Below, piece by piece: positions 55,479-64,000 of a stretch of DNA of 64,000 nt. The stretch's first letter is position 1, and every line of letters starts with the position of its first letter. Under the pieces are notes generated by a model. It was not told the DNA's origin. It saw nothing but the letters and a program-made list of their open reading frames with translations, and searched no databases. The position numbers and the translations under genes are program-made. The stretch comes from Flaccisagitta enflata (lineage: Eukaryota; Chaetognatha; Sagittoidea; Aphragmophora), in the NCBI GenBank assembly GCA_965153355.1, contig OZ231127.1, positions 92,008,001 to 92,072,000 of the forward strand, read 5' to 3'.

Positions 55479-55685
55479 TTAACAAGGTAGGATTCATGGC
55501 TACCCTAGTTGTGCACAGGTGTGCAGGGAGTGATGGAAAAGGTCACTTGGGCATATGGGCAGGAGCAGTGGGCTCAAAACACTCAAAATTGCCAAAAATA
55601 AAATGGGGACCAACAGACTGACCAACCAACAAACCAATGGACGGACAAAGTGGGTTGAAGTGTCCCGTAACACATGAGCTTAAAA
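55479..55685 (+). mobile_element. hairpin-ended element
   Basis: TTAACAAGGTAGGATTCATGGCTACCCTAGTTGTGCACAGG start, GGGCATATGGGCAGGAGCAGTGGGC, GACCAACAGACTGACC, and a decayed 3' hairpin (GTCCCGTAACACATGAGCTTAAAA). Just upstream, 55380-55432 is the 5' end of a minus-oriented GTGAC-leader copy. Confidence 0.65.
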
Positions 55686-56059
55686 TGAATAAAGCTAGGC
55701 TCTGTAGCTAATGATAACAGATTTTTGGTGATTAAGTTTTGTGTCATTCAAGGATTTTGTTAAAAAATGAATGACAGGCACTCTGAAATCACATACAGAC
55801 TTCAAAGCCATATGGTTGCTTCAAAAATTATCGCAATATCATGAGATTTGACATGTGAAATCTGCAGATCATGACCTTTCTAGATCTTTTTTCAGAAGTT
55901 TCAAAAAGTAACTAGAAGCAGAGATATGTTGTTTTAAAATACCTCAAAACGCGTGAAACACCCTGTATATTAATTATGATTTTTTATGAGATAAAAATTT
56001 TGCAGTACTGTTCCTTTACAATTGGTTTTATTTGTTTAATCGCATGCTTCACAACTGTA

Positions 56060-56460
56060 CTCCCAGCTAAATTTTTCACACTTTAAAATTTTTTCTTATT
56101 AAAATTTTCACTCTAAAAATTTTCACTTTAAAGATTTCCACTTCAAAAATTTTTACTTCAAAGGTTTTCATTTTAAAAATTTACATTTCAAAAATTTTCA
56201 CTGAAATAATTTTACTTTGAAAATTTTCACTTTCAAAACTTAATTCATTAAAAATTTCTTCGCTCAAATTTTTTTCGCTTTAATTTCTTTTTCAAAAATT
56301 TTCACTTAAATTTTTGTTGCAAAAATTTTTACTTCAAATTTTTCTGCTCTTTTTTTTTCATTCAAATTTTAATTTAAAAGATTTTCACTATAAAGAGTTT
56401 TATTTCAAAATTTTTTACGATCAAAATTTTCATTTCACTTAAAGTTTTTTTTTCTCAATT
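56060..56460. repeat. degenerate about 20-bp AT repeat (TTTTCACTTTAAAAAT)
   Basis: Many loose units of AAAATTTTCACTTTAAA with drift. Confidence 0.75.
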
Positions 56461-56587
56461 TTTTTATCTAATAAGATTTTATGGTATAAAATTATTTTGC
56501 TTCAAAATTTTCTAAAAAAGATTTTTTAGGCATAAGATAACTTTCAGTGTCAAAAATTTTTTAATCTAAAAAAAATTATAATTTAAA

Positions 56588-56706
56588 AGATTTTTTGTAA
56601 CTAAATCAAATTTTTTAATTGATTTTTTTTTCATTTCTTTGCTAAAAGATTTTTTGTAACTAAATCAAATTTTTTAATTGATTTTTTTTCATTTCTTTGC
56701 TAAAAG
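56588..56706. repeat. 59-bp direct duplication
   Basis: Two near-identical tandem copies of AGATTTTTTGTAACTAAATC...CATTTCTTTGCTAAA. Confidence 0.9.
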
Positions 56707-56887
56707 ATTATATATACATTTTTCTGTTTTGTCACTTTCATATCTTTAACACATTTTTCAATATTTGAAAAATTAATAGAGTAATAAAAAACATTATTTT
56801 TTTATCAATTTTTTTAACAAAAATTCTATTTTTCAATTTATATTCATTTTTGTACCATTGAGCCCACAGTGCATTTTGTGTCATTTT

Positions 56888-57090
56888 AGTGAAATCCCCT
56901 TAGTGAGACGATTTTTTTCCCTTAAGTGAGACATCCAAAAATTCCCTCCAGTGAGACAAAAAAAAGTGTCTCACTTGAGGGAAAAAAATGTAGTCTCACT
57001 GGAGGGAATTTTTTCTCACTAAAATTCCCTCTAGTGAGACAAAAAAGGAGGAAAGTGGAGGAAATTCCCCCCAGTGAGACGACCCAAAGG
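56888..57090. repeat. GTCTCACTRRAGGGAAW palindromic repeat cluster
   Basis: Alternating inverted copies of AGTGAGACA and TCTCACTGGAGGGAATTTTTTCTCACTAAAATTCCCTC. The same cluster type occurs at 61618-61815. Confidence 0.8.
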
Positions 57091-57490
57091 AAATAGCAGA
57101 TACTCATAACAGGAGTCTCCCTCTTTCCATTTACAACAAGATGGCGACAGTTGTGTGCTCATTTTTGCAACTACACATCTTCCCTCACTCATTCCTCCCA
57201 TCCACCCATCCTACCATTTCGACCTACCTTACATCCATTCTCTACTTAGTTACGACCTTCCTTCCTTCCTTCTTTTCTTTCTATTGTTCCTCCCTTTCTT
57301 CATTCCTGCCTTCCTTTTGGACCGATGACCTATGCTTTCACATTTGATCCGATGGACGCATTTGTTAATTCCTTCTTGCCATTTCTCTCTTTCTGCCTTC
57401 CATCTTTCCTTCTTTCCTATTACTCCTACCCTCCTCCCTTTTTCAGCAGCGACCTTAAAAAGCTGATGTACTGTAGCAAATAAAGGTGAA
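57091..57490. other. non-coding, pyrimidine-rich interval
   Basis: Includes TTCCTTCC tracts and GGACCGATGACCTATGCTTTCACA, whose complement occurs at 54062-54088. No gene. Confidence 0.5.
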
Positions 57491-57519
57491 TTTCCAGATG
57501 TCTGTCCGTCCATCCAAAA

Positions 57520-57770
57520 TCACCCCTTTCATGCTTGTAGTAAGCCATCTCTTGTCTAAAATTTGCCCTCTCAAATATCATCTGACCTCTGTCTTCAATC
57601 TACTTCTTAAGATTACCCCTCCCAGACCTCGAATCTGCCTCCTCATGCATCATATTGGCCCTCTTATGAGGCTTCAAGTCAGCCTCTGGATGCCTCATAT
57701 TTGCCCTGTAAGAAATCAAAATCAGTCCTATATAGTGCCCTCTTAGGAAGTCTGATAATTCCCTCCTGTG
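57520..57770. repeat. degenerate CCTCATRTTGCCCTCT repeat
   Basis: Loose units such as CCCTCTCAAATATCATCTGACC and CCTCTTATGAGGCTTCAAGTCAGCC, resembling the repeat at 60730-61180. Confidence 0.6.
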
Positions 57771-57779
57771 TCTTAAACG

Positions 57780-59345
57780 ACATTGGTCCTTTGGGGCCAG
57801 TAAATTTTTTATGAGTCTAGTATGTCCTTAAATTTTTACTAGGCTGGTGTTCTGCTAAGCCAACTGAGGACGGGTGGAATTCGTCAGTTTTACATGTTGG
57901 AAAATTAAAGAAAATCATACATCATTATGTAGCCTAGCTATTGTTACATATGGATCCATACTTGGATTTTCTTAAGTACGCTCATTTTTCATGCAAATTA
58001 GGCTTTAAAAGGTATTAAAGGCAGTTTTATTACTACAGAATTTAGCTAAATACAATAAAGAAATCAATATGACAGTGAAATTCTGATTGATAACGTTCAA
58101 ACAATCATGTGTGATCATATGTTGCTAAGAAATTTTGAATTTTAGTTTTTTAAAAAAATCTCTATAAGTACCATTTCTGACTGGGTGGGCTGTTGGAGAA
58201 AAATTTTTTTACCCAAGCGCTTATTCAAGTCAGTGATGAGGAACCTTTAAAGGATGCTTCATGCAAAATTTCAACCAGATCGGACAATTATTATGGAAGT
58301 TATGCCATTTTTTTATTTTTTCATCTGGTAGGCTGGTTGGTCTGGTTGGACTGCAAAACATTTTTTAGGTTGCATTAGAATCTAGGCAATAGACCCTTTT
58401 GGTCTAGGCATCAACCATTCAAAATTTTAATGGGCTAGCTCAAACAGTTCCTGAGATATGCCAATTTTAATTTCAAGAAATTTTACCAAATTAAGACACA
58501 TAAGCATTGCGCTGTGTGGGAACAAAGAATTAACTACAATGAGCCGTAGATGAGCGTATCAATTCTGTTCACACTTCAGGACCAACAAAATGTATAATTT
58601 CATTGTGACGAAATGCCTGAGAGTTAAGGTTTCAAATTATCAGAGGAGGATCAAAATTTCACGCTTTTTCACATGGTGTGGTCAGATTTTATGTGAATTG
58701 TTTCATTTTCATACCATGGTGGCATATTCAAAGCGTAAGGTATGCGTTAGGATCAAGTTTGGGGGTGTGCGCAAATTGATACGCTCCAAGAAAAAAACAA
58801 ACAAAAAACCTGCATAGGATCAACCCAATAACATGAAAATGGAGGAAAATGTCCTTCAAGTTGTTGTCCATGGTATTGCAAGAAAAAAACGCTTAATATT
58901 TAAGATAAATGAGTTTAAAAAATAAATATCATAACATTCAATCTTGAGAGAAAAAAAGTTAAAAAATCGAGAAGGGGTAAACTTGATTCTTATACCATTT
59001 TTTGACAACTTATTGAGTAGGGAGTTGAATTTTTTTTTGTATATCCTGTGGGATTGATACTAGGTGATAAACACTCTTAAGATCATAAGATGCGACATTT
59101 TTTGATTGGTTTTGCTTGCTATTTCTTACAGGAGACAGAATGGAGACACTTTAGCCAAAAGAGCTCTTTGAACAAATTTTTGATCCTCTAGGAGTGTAGG
59201 GTCACAAAAAATGGTTTGAAATTGTACACTGGGTAGTTATGAATGTCTTTGAACCATTTAAATCATTTATAATGCTGTATCTGAAGCTTGGGCCAACATA
59301 GATTGGCAGAAAGTCGGGCCCTCAAGCATGCTGTGGAACCGTGAC
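57780..59345. other. long AT-rich interval without recognised features
   Basis: About 1.5 kb with no splice-supported frame, TIR or tandem repeat that I can identify. Confidence 0.5.
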
Positions 59346-59399
59346 ATTTGCCATCTGGTGCCGCTGAACATGTTCAATCAGTGGATGACAAGTTTCCAT

Positions 59400-59726
59400 T
59401 GCTCCCTTCCTTCTTCCAATTCCTCCTTTCTTTTTTCTCTTTCCTTTTTCCCCTTCCTTCTTTCCTTCCTCACTTCTGGGAAAAATTAGCTCCATTCCGC
59501 CATCCCTTTCTCTTATTCATTCCTTCCTTCCTTCCTTCTTTCCTTCCCTTCCTTCATTCTATCCTTTCCATTCCTCCCTTCTTTCCATTCTTTCCTTCCT
59601 TTCTTTCTTTCCTTCAATTCCCACCTTTCTTCCATCCTTGCATTCCTTCCTTCTTGCCATCCTTCCATTCCTCCTTTTTTTTCCTTCCATTCTTCCCTTC
59701 CTTCCTTTCTTACTTCATTCCTTCCT
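59400..59726. repeat. TTCCTTCC-rich pyrimidine tract
   Basis: Degenerate CCTTCCTTC/TTCC repeat. The Phe/Pro/Ser frame is an artefact. Confidence 0.85.
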
Positions 59727-59931
59727 TTTTTAGTCGCGTGCTACGCGACTCTACACCCTGCTATGTCGGTCGATCGGTTGGTCGGTCGGTTAGTTGGTCC
59801 CCTTTTACTTTTTTGGCGTTTTTGAGCTTTTTGAGCATACGGCTCCTGCCCAGATGCCCTAGTGACCTTCTCCAGCACTGCTCCTGCCCACCCGCACGCA
59901 ACTAGGGTAGCCGTGTATCCGGCCTTGTTTT
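59727..59931 (-). mobile_element. hairpin-ended element
   Basis: TTTTTTAGTCGCGTGCTACGCGACTCTACACCCTGCTATGTCGGTCG start (hairpin GTCGCGT-GCT-ACGCGAC), GGTTGGTCGGTCGG array, CCCACCCGCACGCAACTAGGGTAGCCGTGTATCCGGCCTTGTTT end. It shares internal sequence with 32396-32611 in reverse. Confidence 0.85.
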
Positions 59932-59974
59932 TTATTTGCCTTAAAACAGATTGAATTGTCCAAAATTTGATAGT

Positions 59975-60056
59975 ATTTGAGATGGACGGACAGACAAATA
60001 AAGGAAAATGACTGACCAACCAACCAACATAGTGTAAAGACGCGTGCATTCCAGTG
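59975..60056 (+). mobile_element. 3' remnant of a hairpin-ended element
   Basis: GAGATGGACGGACAGACAAATAAAGG, GACTGACCAACCAACCAACATAGTGTAAAGACGCGTGCATTCC. The hairpin is lost. Confidence 0.45.
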
Positions 60057-60386
60057 AAAATGAGAAGAATCATCCTTGTATAAAAATTTAAAGAAAGCCC
60101 CATCGAGAGCTCTGTAGTATCATTTGAAAGAAAAACATCAGATAGCTACTCTGGTTGTTTTCTTTAGGAGCAATAAAGTGATTAGCGTCTTAAGCCCATG
60201 GAGAGGTTAACCCAATTCTAGATTCCTCATGAAAGAGACAATCGATTTCCCGATGAAGGTGTCGGCCTTGTGACCGAAAAAAAGAAATATCCCCAAAAAA
60301 ACGACAATCATCAACATTCAAGGCAATTACCATTCTCTTTTTTTTGCTCTTTTTGAGCAGTGGCGAAATGGCCATTGACCTACACT

Positions 60387-60467
60387 ATCTTCTTCTTCTT
60401 CTTTTTCTTTTTCTTTTTCTTCTTCTCCTCCTTCTTCTTCTTCTTCTTCTTCTTCTTCTTTTTCTTC
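60387..60467. repeat. (TTC)n microsatellite
   Basis: TTC with TTTTTC interruptions. Confidence 0.93.
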
Positions 60468-60644
60468 CAACCCCCCCCTCTTCGCCGCTTCATAGTCTTG
60501 AGGATGAAATCACAGTTTGGCATTCTAAACAGGTATCGGCGACCATCCAGATGGATAATGAGAAGTTAATGAGGTAGTGAGGGGTCACCCAATGTCTTAC
60601 TCTGAATCTTTTCCCTACCCGATTATTGTCACTCGATCTTCGCC

Positions 60645-61275
60645 TTTTGGGCAGCGGCCCCGAAGGGGACAAAGTCCTGTAGAACACAGGGGGACTTTCG
60701 TTCGTTCGTCATGTGTTCGTTTGTTCCCCCCCACAGGCCTCAAATCTGGCCTCTGAGACCTCAACTCTGGACTCTCAGGCCTCAAATCCAGCCTCTCAGG
60801 TCAAATCCAGCCTCAGGCCTCAATCCACGACCTCTCAGGCCTCAATCCATCTCAGACCTCAAATCCAACCTCTCAGGCCCGATCAACCTCTCGGCCTCAA
60901 ATCCTTCTCAGACTCAAACCTGGCTCTCAGGTCTCAGTGGAAGCTTTTCTGGCTGGGTTTAAATTCTCAGGCCTCAAACCTGGCCTCTCAGGCCTCCAGA
61001 GTCAATATCTCAGCCTCAATTTATTTCTCTCAGGCTTCAATTCAGTCCTCTGACCTTTAAAGCCATAATCCAGCTCTCTCAAGCTTCAAGTTAGCCCTCT
61101 CAAGCTTCTGTTTGGCATTATAACGCCTTACATCAGCCCTCTTAGACATCAGTTTAGGCTTTTGAAGGCCTTCAGTCAGCCCTCTATAGCATCTCATTCA
61201 CTTCTTCAGGCAGGACGAACGAAAGTCCCCATGTGTTCTACAGGACTTCGTCCCCTTCGGGGCCGCTGCCCTGCT
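60645..61275. mobile_element. TIR element with (CTCAGGCCTCAAAT)n core
   Basis: About 60-bp terminal inverted repeats at 60649-60708 (GGGCAGCGGCCCCGAAGGGGACAAAGTCCTGTAGAACAC...GACTTTCGTTCG) and 61212-61271. A degenerate 17-24 bp minisatellite lies between (CTCTCAGGCCTCAAATCCAG). Related segments occur at 27836, 28305 and 53555. No coding capacity. Confidence 0.7.
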
Positions 61276-61466
61276 CCCCCTCACTCCAATTCACATTCAC
61301 TCAAAGCAGGGCAACGGGTATCGCTGACCACATATCGCCCTTGGTCGACCTGTTTCTCTCTCATACCTGGCTTGAAATCTAATCCCTAGTCGATTCTTGA
61401 CACTGGGTTCACATCTTTTGCTCTCACTCGCTCACATTCTTTTACATTTCACTCTCACTTTCTCTA

Positions 61467-61467
61467 T

Positions 61468-61562
<95 letters not shown>
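61467..61562. repeat. (CT)n microsatellite
   Basis: CT tract, then TTTC variants to 61620. Confidence 0.97.
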
Positions 61563-61563
<1 letters not shown>

Positions 61564-61617
61564 TCTTTTTCTTCTTTCTTTCCTTTTTCTCTTTCCTTTG
61601 TCTCTTTCCTTTTTCCT

Positions 61618-61815
61618 TTCTCACTAAAGGGAAAAATTAGTCTCACTAAAGGGAAAAATAGTAGTCTCACTGGAGGGAATTTTTTCTCACTAAAATTCCC
61701 TTCAGTGAGATTTCTTTTTTGTCTCACTAAAGGGAATTTTAGTGAGAAAAAATTCCCTCCAGTGAGAAGATCATTTTTACCTTTCGTGAGACCAATTTTT
61801 ACCTTGAGTGAGAAA
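61618..61815. repeat. GTCTCACTAAAGGGAAAAA palindromic repeat cluster
   Basis: Five or more alternating inverted copies of TCTCACTRRAGGGAA(T/A)TTT, as at 56888-57090. Confidence 0.8.
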
Positions 61816-61872
61816 GGACAACAGGACAGAGAACATGGAAAGAGAACAAGGAAAGAGTAAATCGTGACTCCT

Positions 61873-62027
61873 TTTGGTTGCGGACATGACCTCTACACCT
61901 TGCCGTGTCGGTCGGTAGGTCCAGATCGGAAGTGGAGTCCGTCACATGTTTAATTCCTCCGGGTTTTACCTGGCTTGCTCCTGCTAGCCATCCGCAACTG
62001 GATTGCCGTGTATCCGGCATTGTTCAT
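61873..62027 (-). mobile_element. hairpin-ended element, degenerate
   Basis: TTTTGGTTGCGGACATGACCTCTACACCTTGCCGTGTCGGTCGG start, CCATCCGCAACTGGATTGCCGTGTATCCGGCATTGTT end. Confidence 0.65.
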
Positions 62028-62047
62028 CATTTAAAATGTGTGTCCTG

Positions 62048-62056
62048 AGAGAGAGA

Positions 62057-62102
<46 letters not shown>

Positions 62103-62155
62103 ACGAGAAGAAAGGAAAGAGAGAAAAGAGAGGAAAGAGAAGGAGAAGAGAGAGG
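62048..62155. repeat. (GA)n microsatellite and purine tract
   Basis: GA run to about 62100, then GAAAGGAAAGAG. Confidence 0.95.
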
Positions 62156-62281
62156 AAAATAGCTAAATATAGGTTTTGTTGAAGAATTAGTGCATTATTT
62201 CCATTAAGCGACAACAGGGTACGTCAATGATTTCCCATTTCACTGAAGCACGAACTTCAAAAAGGCCAGTTATGTCTTTGT

Positions 62282-62309
62282 CAACTGAAGCACAACGTCG
62301 TGCTTCAGT
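62282..62309. repeat. palindrome abutting a mobile element start
   Basis: AACTGAAGCACAACGTCGTGCTTCAGTG, one mismatch from the perfect dyad at 39217-39244. The next bases are the element start GAACAAGGCC. Confidence 0.8.
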
Positions 62310-62826
62310 GAACAAGGCCAACACCTATAAGTCGCGTGCGAGACTTACATAATTACTTGATTATATAACCTGATTATATAACCACATAATTAAACTAACG
62401 TGAAATGATTTGGAATGTCTAAATTGACTTAATCTGACCTAAAATGACTTAAATGACTTGAGTGACTTGAATGATTTAAACTGACTTAAATTGACTCAAA
62501 ATGATTTTGAATGACTTAAATTGACCAAGAATGACTTAAATTGACCTTAAGTGATCTAAATTGACTTTATTTGACCTAAAATAACTAAAATAACTAAAAT
62601 AAATAAAATGACTCAAATGACTAAAATTGACTTAAAATGACTTAAAATGACCTAAAATGACTTAAAATGATCTTATTTGACTAAAAATGACCTAATTGAC
62701 TTAAAATCAGTTAGTAGGAATAAAACGAATAAAAAAAGTAAAAAGGGACCAACCGACCAACCAACCGACTAACCGACTGACAGACGGACAAAGCGGAGTG
62801 TAGAGTCGCGTGCACGCGACTAAAAA
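62310..62826 (+). mobile_element. hairpin-ended element with TGACTTAAA minisatellite
   Basis: GAACAAGGCCAACACCTATAAGTCGCGTGCGAGAC start, AAAAAAAGTAAAAAGGGACCAACCGACC and GCGGAGTGTAGAGTCGCGTGCACGCGACTAAAAA end, hairpin GTCGCGTG/CACGCGAC. AGTCGCGTGC at both ends. A shorter relative of 44292-45917. Confidence 0.85.
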
Positions 62827-62833
62827 CTATTTA

Positions 62834-62860
62834 ACTTAAGCACGAATTACGTGCTTAAGT
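62834..62860. repeat. palindrome ACTTAAGCACG-AATTA-CGTGCTTAAGT
   Basis: 11-bp perfect arms just after the mobile element end, related in form to the CTGAAGCACGACGTCGTGCTTCAG palindrome. Confidence 0.8.
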
Positions 62861-62867
62861 GCATGCC

Positions 62868-62915
62868 CCGACCGACGCGGCAAGGTGTAGAGTCGCGTGT
62901 CCTTGACTTAAAAAC
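62868..62915 (+). mobile_element. 3' remnant of a hairpin-ended element
   Basis: CCGACCGACGCGGCAAGGTGTAGAGTCGCGTGTCCTTGACTTAAAAA. The hairpin is decayed. Confidence 0.55.
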
Positions 62916-62924
62916 AATGAAGAG

Positions 62925-63052
62925 AGAGACCGACAGACAGACAGAGAGACAGACAGATAGTCATCGACACAGACAGACACAGACAGACACAGACACAGAC
63001 AGACAGAAAAAATGATTTACAGACAGATGGAGATAGAGAGAGCCAGATTGCC

Positions 63053-63087
<35 letters not shown>

Positions 63088-63095
63088 GAGGCAGA
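62925..63095. repeat. (CAGA)n repeats
   Basis: CAGA/CAGACAGA runs with ACACAGACAGACAC variants. Confidence 0.93.
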
Positions 63096-63217
63096 CGAAC
63101 AGAAAGACATATTTCTTTTCGGAAATCCCATCCTTCGACAATGGATGGCATATATCGAACCACCTTTCTCACACAGGAGGAAATAAACACAGCAATACCT
63201 AAGAGCACTGACGTCTA

Positions 63218-63515
63218 ATATGTTTTTATTGTTATAACAAACATTCTGTGAAGACGAGAAGACTGTAAAAGAACCCGTGTTTCTTCCCCTCCCTAATTTG
63301 CCTAATTCGACATGTTCCACATTCTTTGCGACTGTGTTCTTGTCATGGGTTTTAAAATTTATGTTGTTAAATTCATTGAATTAATTCCTGCCAAACCGGG
63401 ATGGCCCCACTAGAAACCGAAAGGTTTCAAAAACAGCATCGGGGCCTAGTCGACGATATGAATTGTGAAATTTTTACATCGAATCGCTCACCGTCAATCC
63501 CTTTGTCCTCCAGTC
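63218..63515. other. non-coding interval
   Basis: No gene or repeat recognised. Confidence 0.45.
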
Positions 63516-63519
63516 ATTG

Positions 63520-63728
63520 ATCGATCGATCGATAGATAGATTGATTGGTTGATTGATTTTTTGATTGATTGATCGTGTGTGATAACTTGATTGATTGATT
63601 TATTTATCTATTGATTGATTTATTGATTGATTTATTGATTTATTGATTGTTTGATTAATTGATTGATTCATTAATGGAATGATCAATCAATCGATCGATC
63701 GATCAATCGAACGATAAATAGCTAGATA

Positions 63729-63784
<56 letters not shown>

Positions 63785-63804
63785 TATTTATTGATTGATT
63801 GATT

Positions 63805-63840
<36 letters not shown>

Positions 63841-63842
63841 TA
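63520..63842. repeat. (GATT)n/(GATC)n tetranucleotide array
   Basis: About 320 bp of TGATTGAT with TTTA and ATCGATCG variants. The GATCGATC sections are self-complementary. Confidence 0.95.
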
Positions 63843-63976
63843 TTCCTCCTATTCGCCTTCGTCGCCTACCTTGCAGTCTTCGGTTTCGAATCAGTTACCG
63901 TTTGAATAAACCCATTTCGGCATTACATCAGTTCCGATTTCTGCGACCATATCTTACCATACGCTAAAACAACGAA

Positions 63977-64000
63977 AAACAAGACCCGATACACGGGCAA
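63977..64000 (+). mobile_element. 5' start of a hairpin-ended element cut by the window
   Basis: AAACAAGACCCGATACACGGGC matches the AACAAGGCCGGATACACGGCTACC start. Confidence 0.55.

Larger units (their letters stand above)
52918..55965. mobile_element. TA-flanked long-TIR element enlarged by nested insertions
   Basis: Left end TA|CAGGGTGTTTCACGTGTTTTGAGGT, right end ACCTCAAAACGCGTGAAACACCCTG|TA. Inverted arms extend about 200 bp (to 53115 and from about 55795; AAAGATCTTGATTGATCATGATCTGCAGATTT pairs with AAATCTGCAGATCATGACCTTTCTAGATCTTTT). The arms are now 2.7 kb apart because several repeats and other elements fill the centre. Confidence 0.65.

Overview
This is a nuclear eukaryotic window with almost no intact host coding sequence. 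It is AT-rich and packed with microsatellites. The few gene fragments show spliceosomal GT...AG signals and AATAAA poly(A) signals. The transposon classes (Penelope-like, Tc1/mariner, hAT, pogo-like, rolling-circle-like) and the scattered CCCTAA/TTAGGG-type arrays suggest an invertebrate animal or a related protist. I cannot name the species. There is no bacterial-type gene organisation and no CRISPR array.

Layout. 0.2-5.9 kb holds the best host-gene remnants: two possible terminal exons, a sequon-rich Ser/Thr/Asn repeat frame, and a two-exon 3' gene end at 5.18-5.77 kb. 6-14 kb is repeats with one possible terminal exon at 12.3 kb. 14.9-16.4 kb and 30.3-32.07 kb are two inverted copies of one Penelope-like element. 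16.4-18.0 kb is a long pyrimidine simple-repeat block. 18.1-20.35 kb is a GC-rich island with a promoter-like stretch and a minus-strand coiled-coil/Arg-Gly-rich frame of unknown function. 20.3-26.9 kb is a giant imperfect palindrome whose arms each carry a second Penelope-like family (reverse transcriptase plus a separate GIY-YIG frame). 27-64 kb is a mosaic of short elements and simple repeats, including a Tc1/mariner transposase remnant, long-TIR foldback elements, a tRNA-like sequence and telomere-like arrays.

Most striking is a dispersed family of about 40 short elements and fragments. They begin AACAAGGCC, contain GACGGACC-type minisatellites, and end in a hairpin followed by TAAAAA. 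The hairpin sequence differs between subfamilies but keeps its pairing. The same 9-12 nt signature recurs near the opposite end of the same copy. This double covariation resembles the subterminal inverted repeats and 3' stem-loop of Helentron-type rolling-circle elements, and it is the main discovery candidate.
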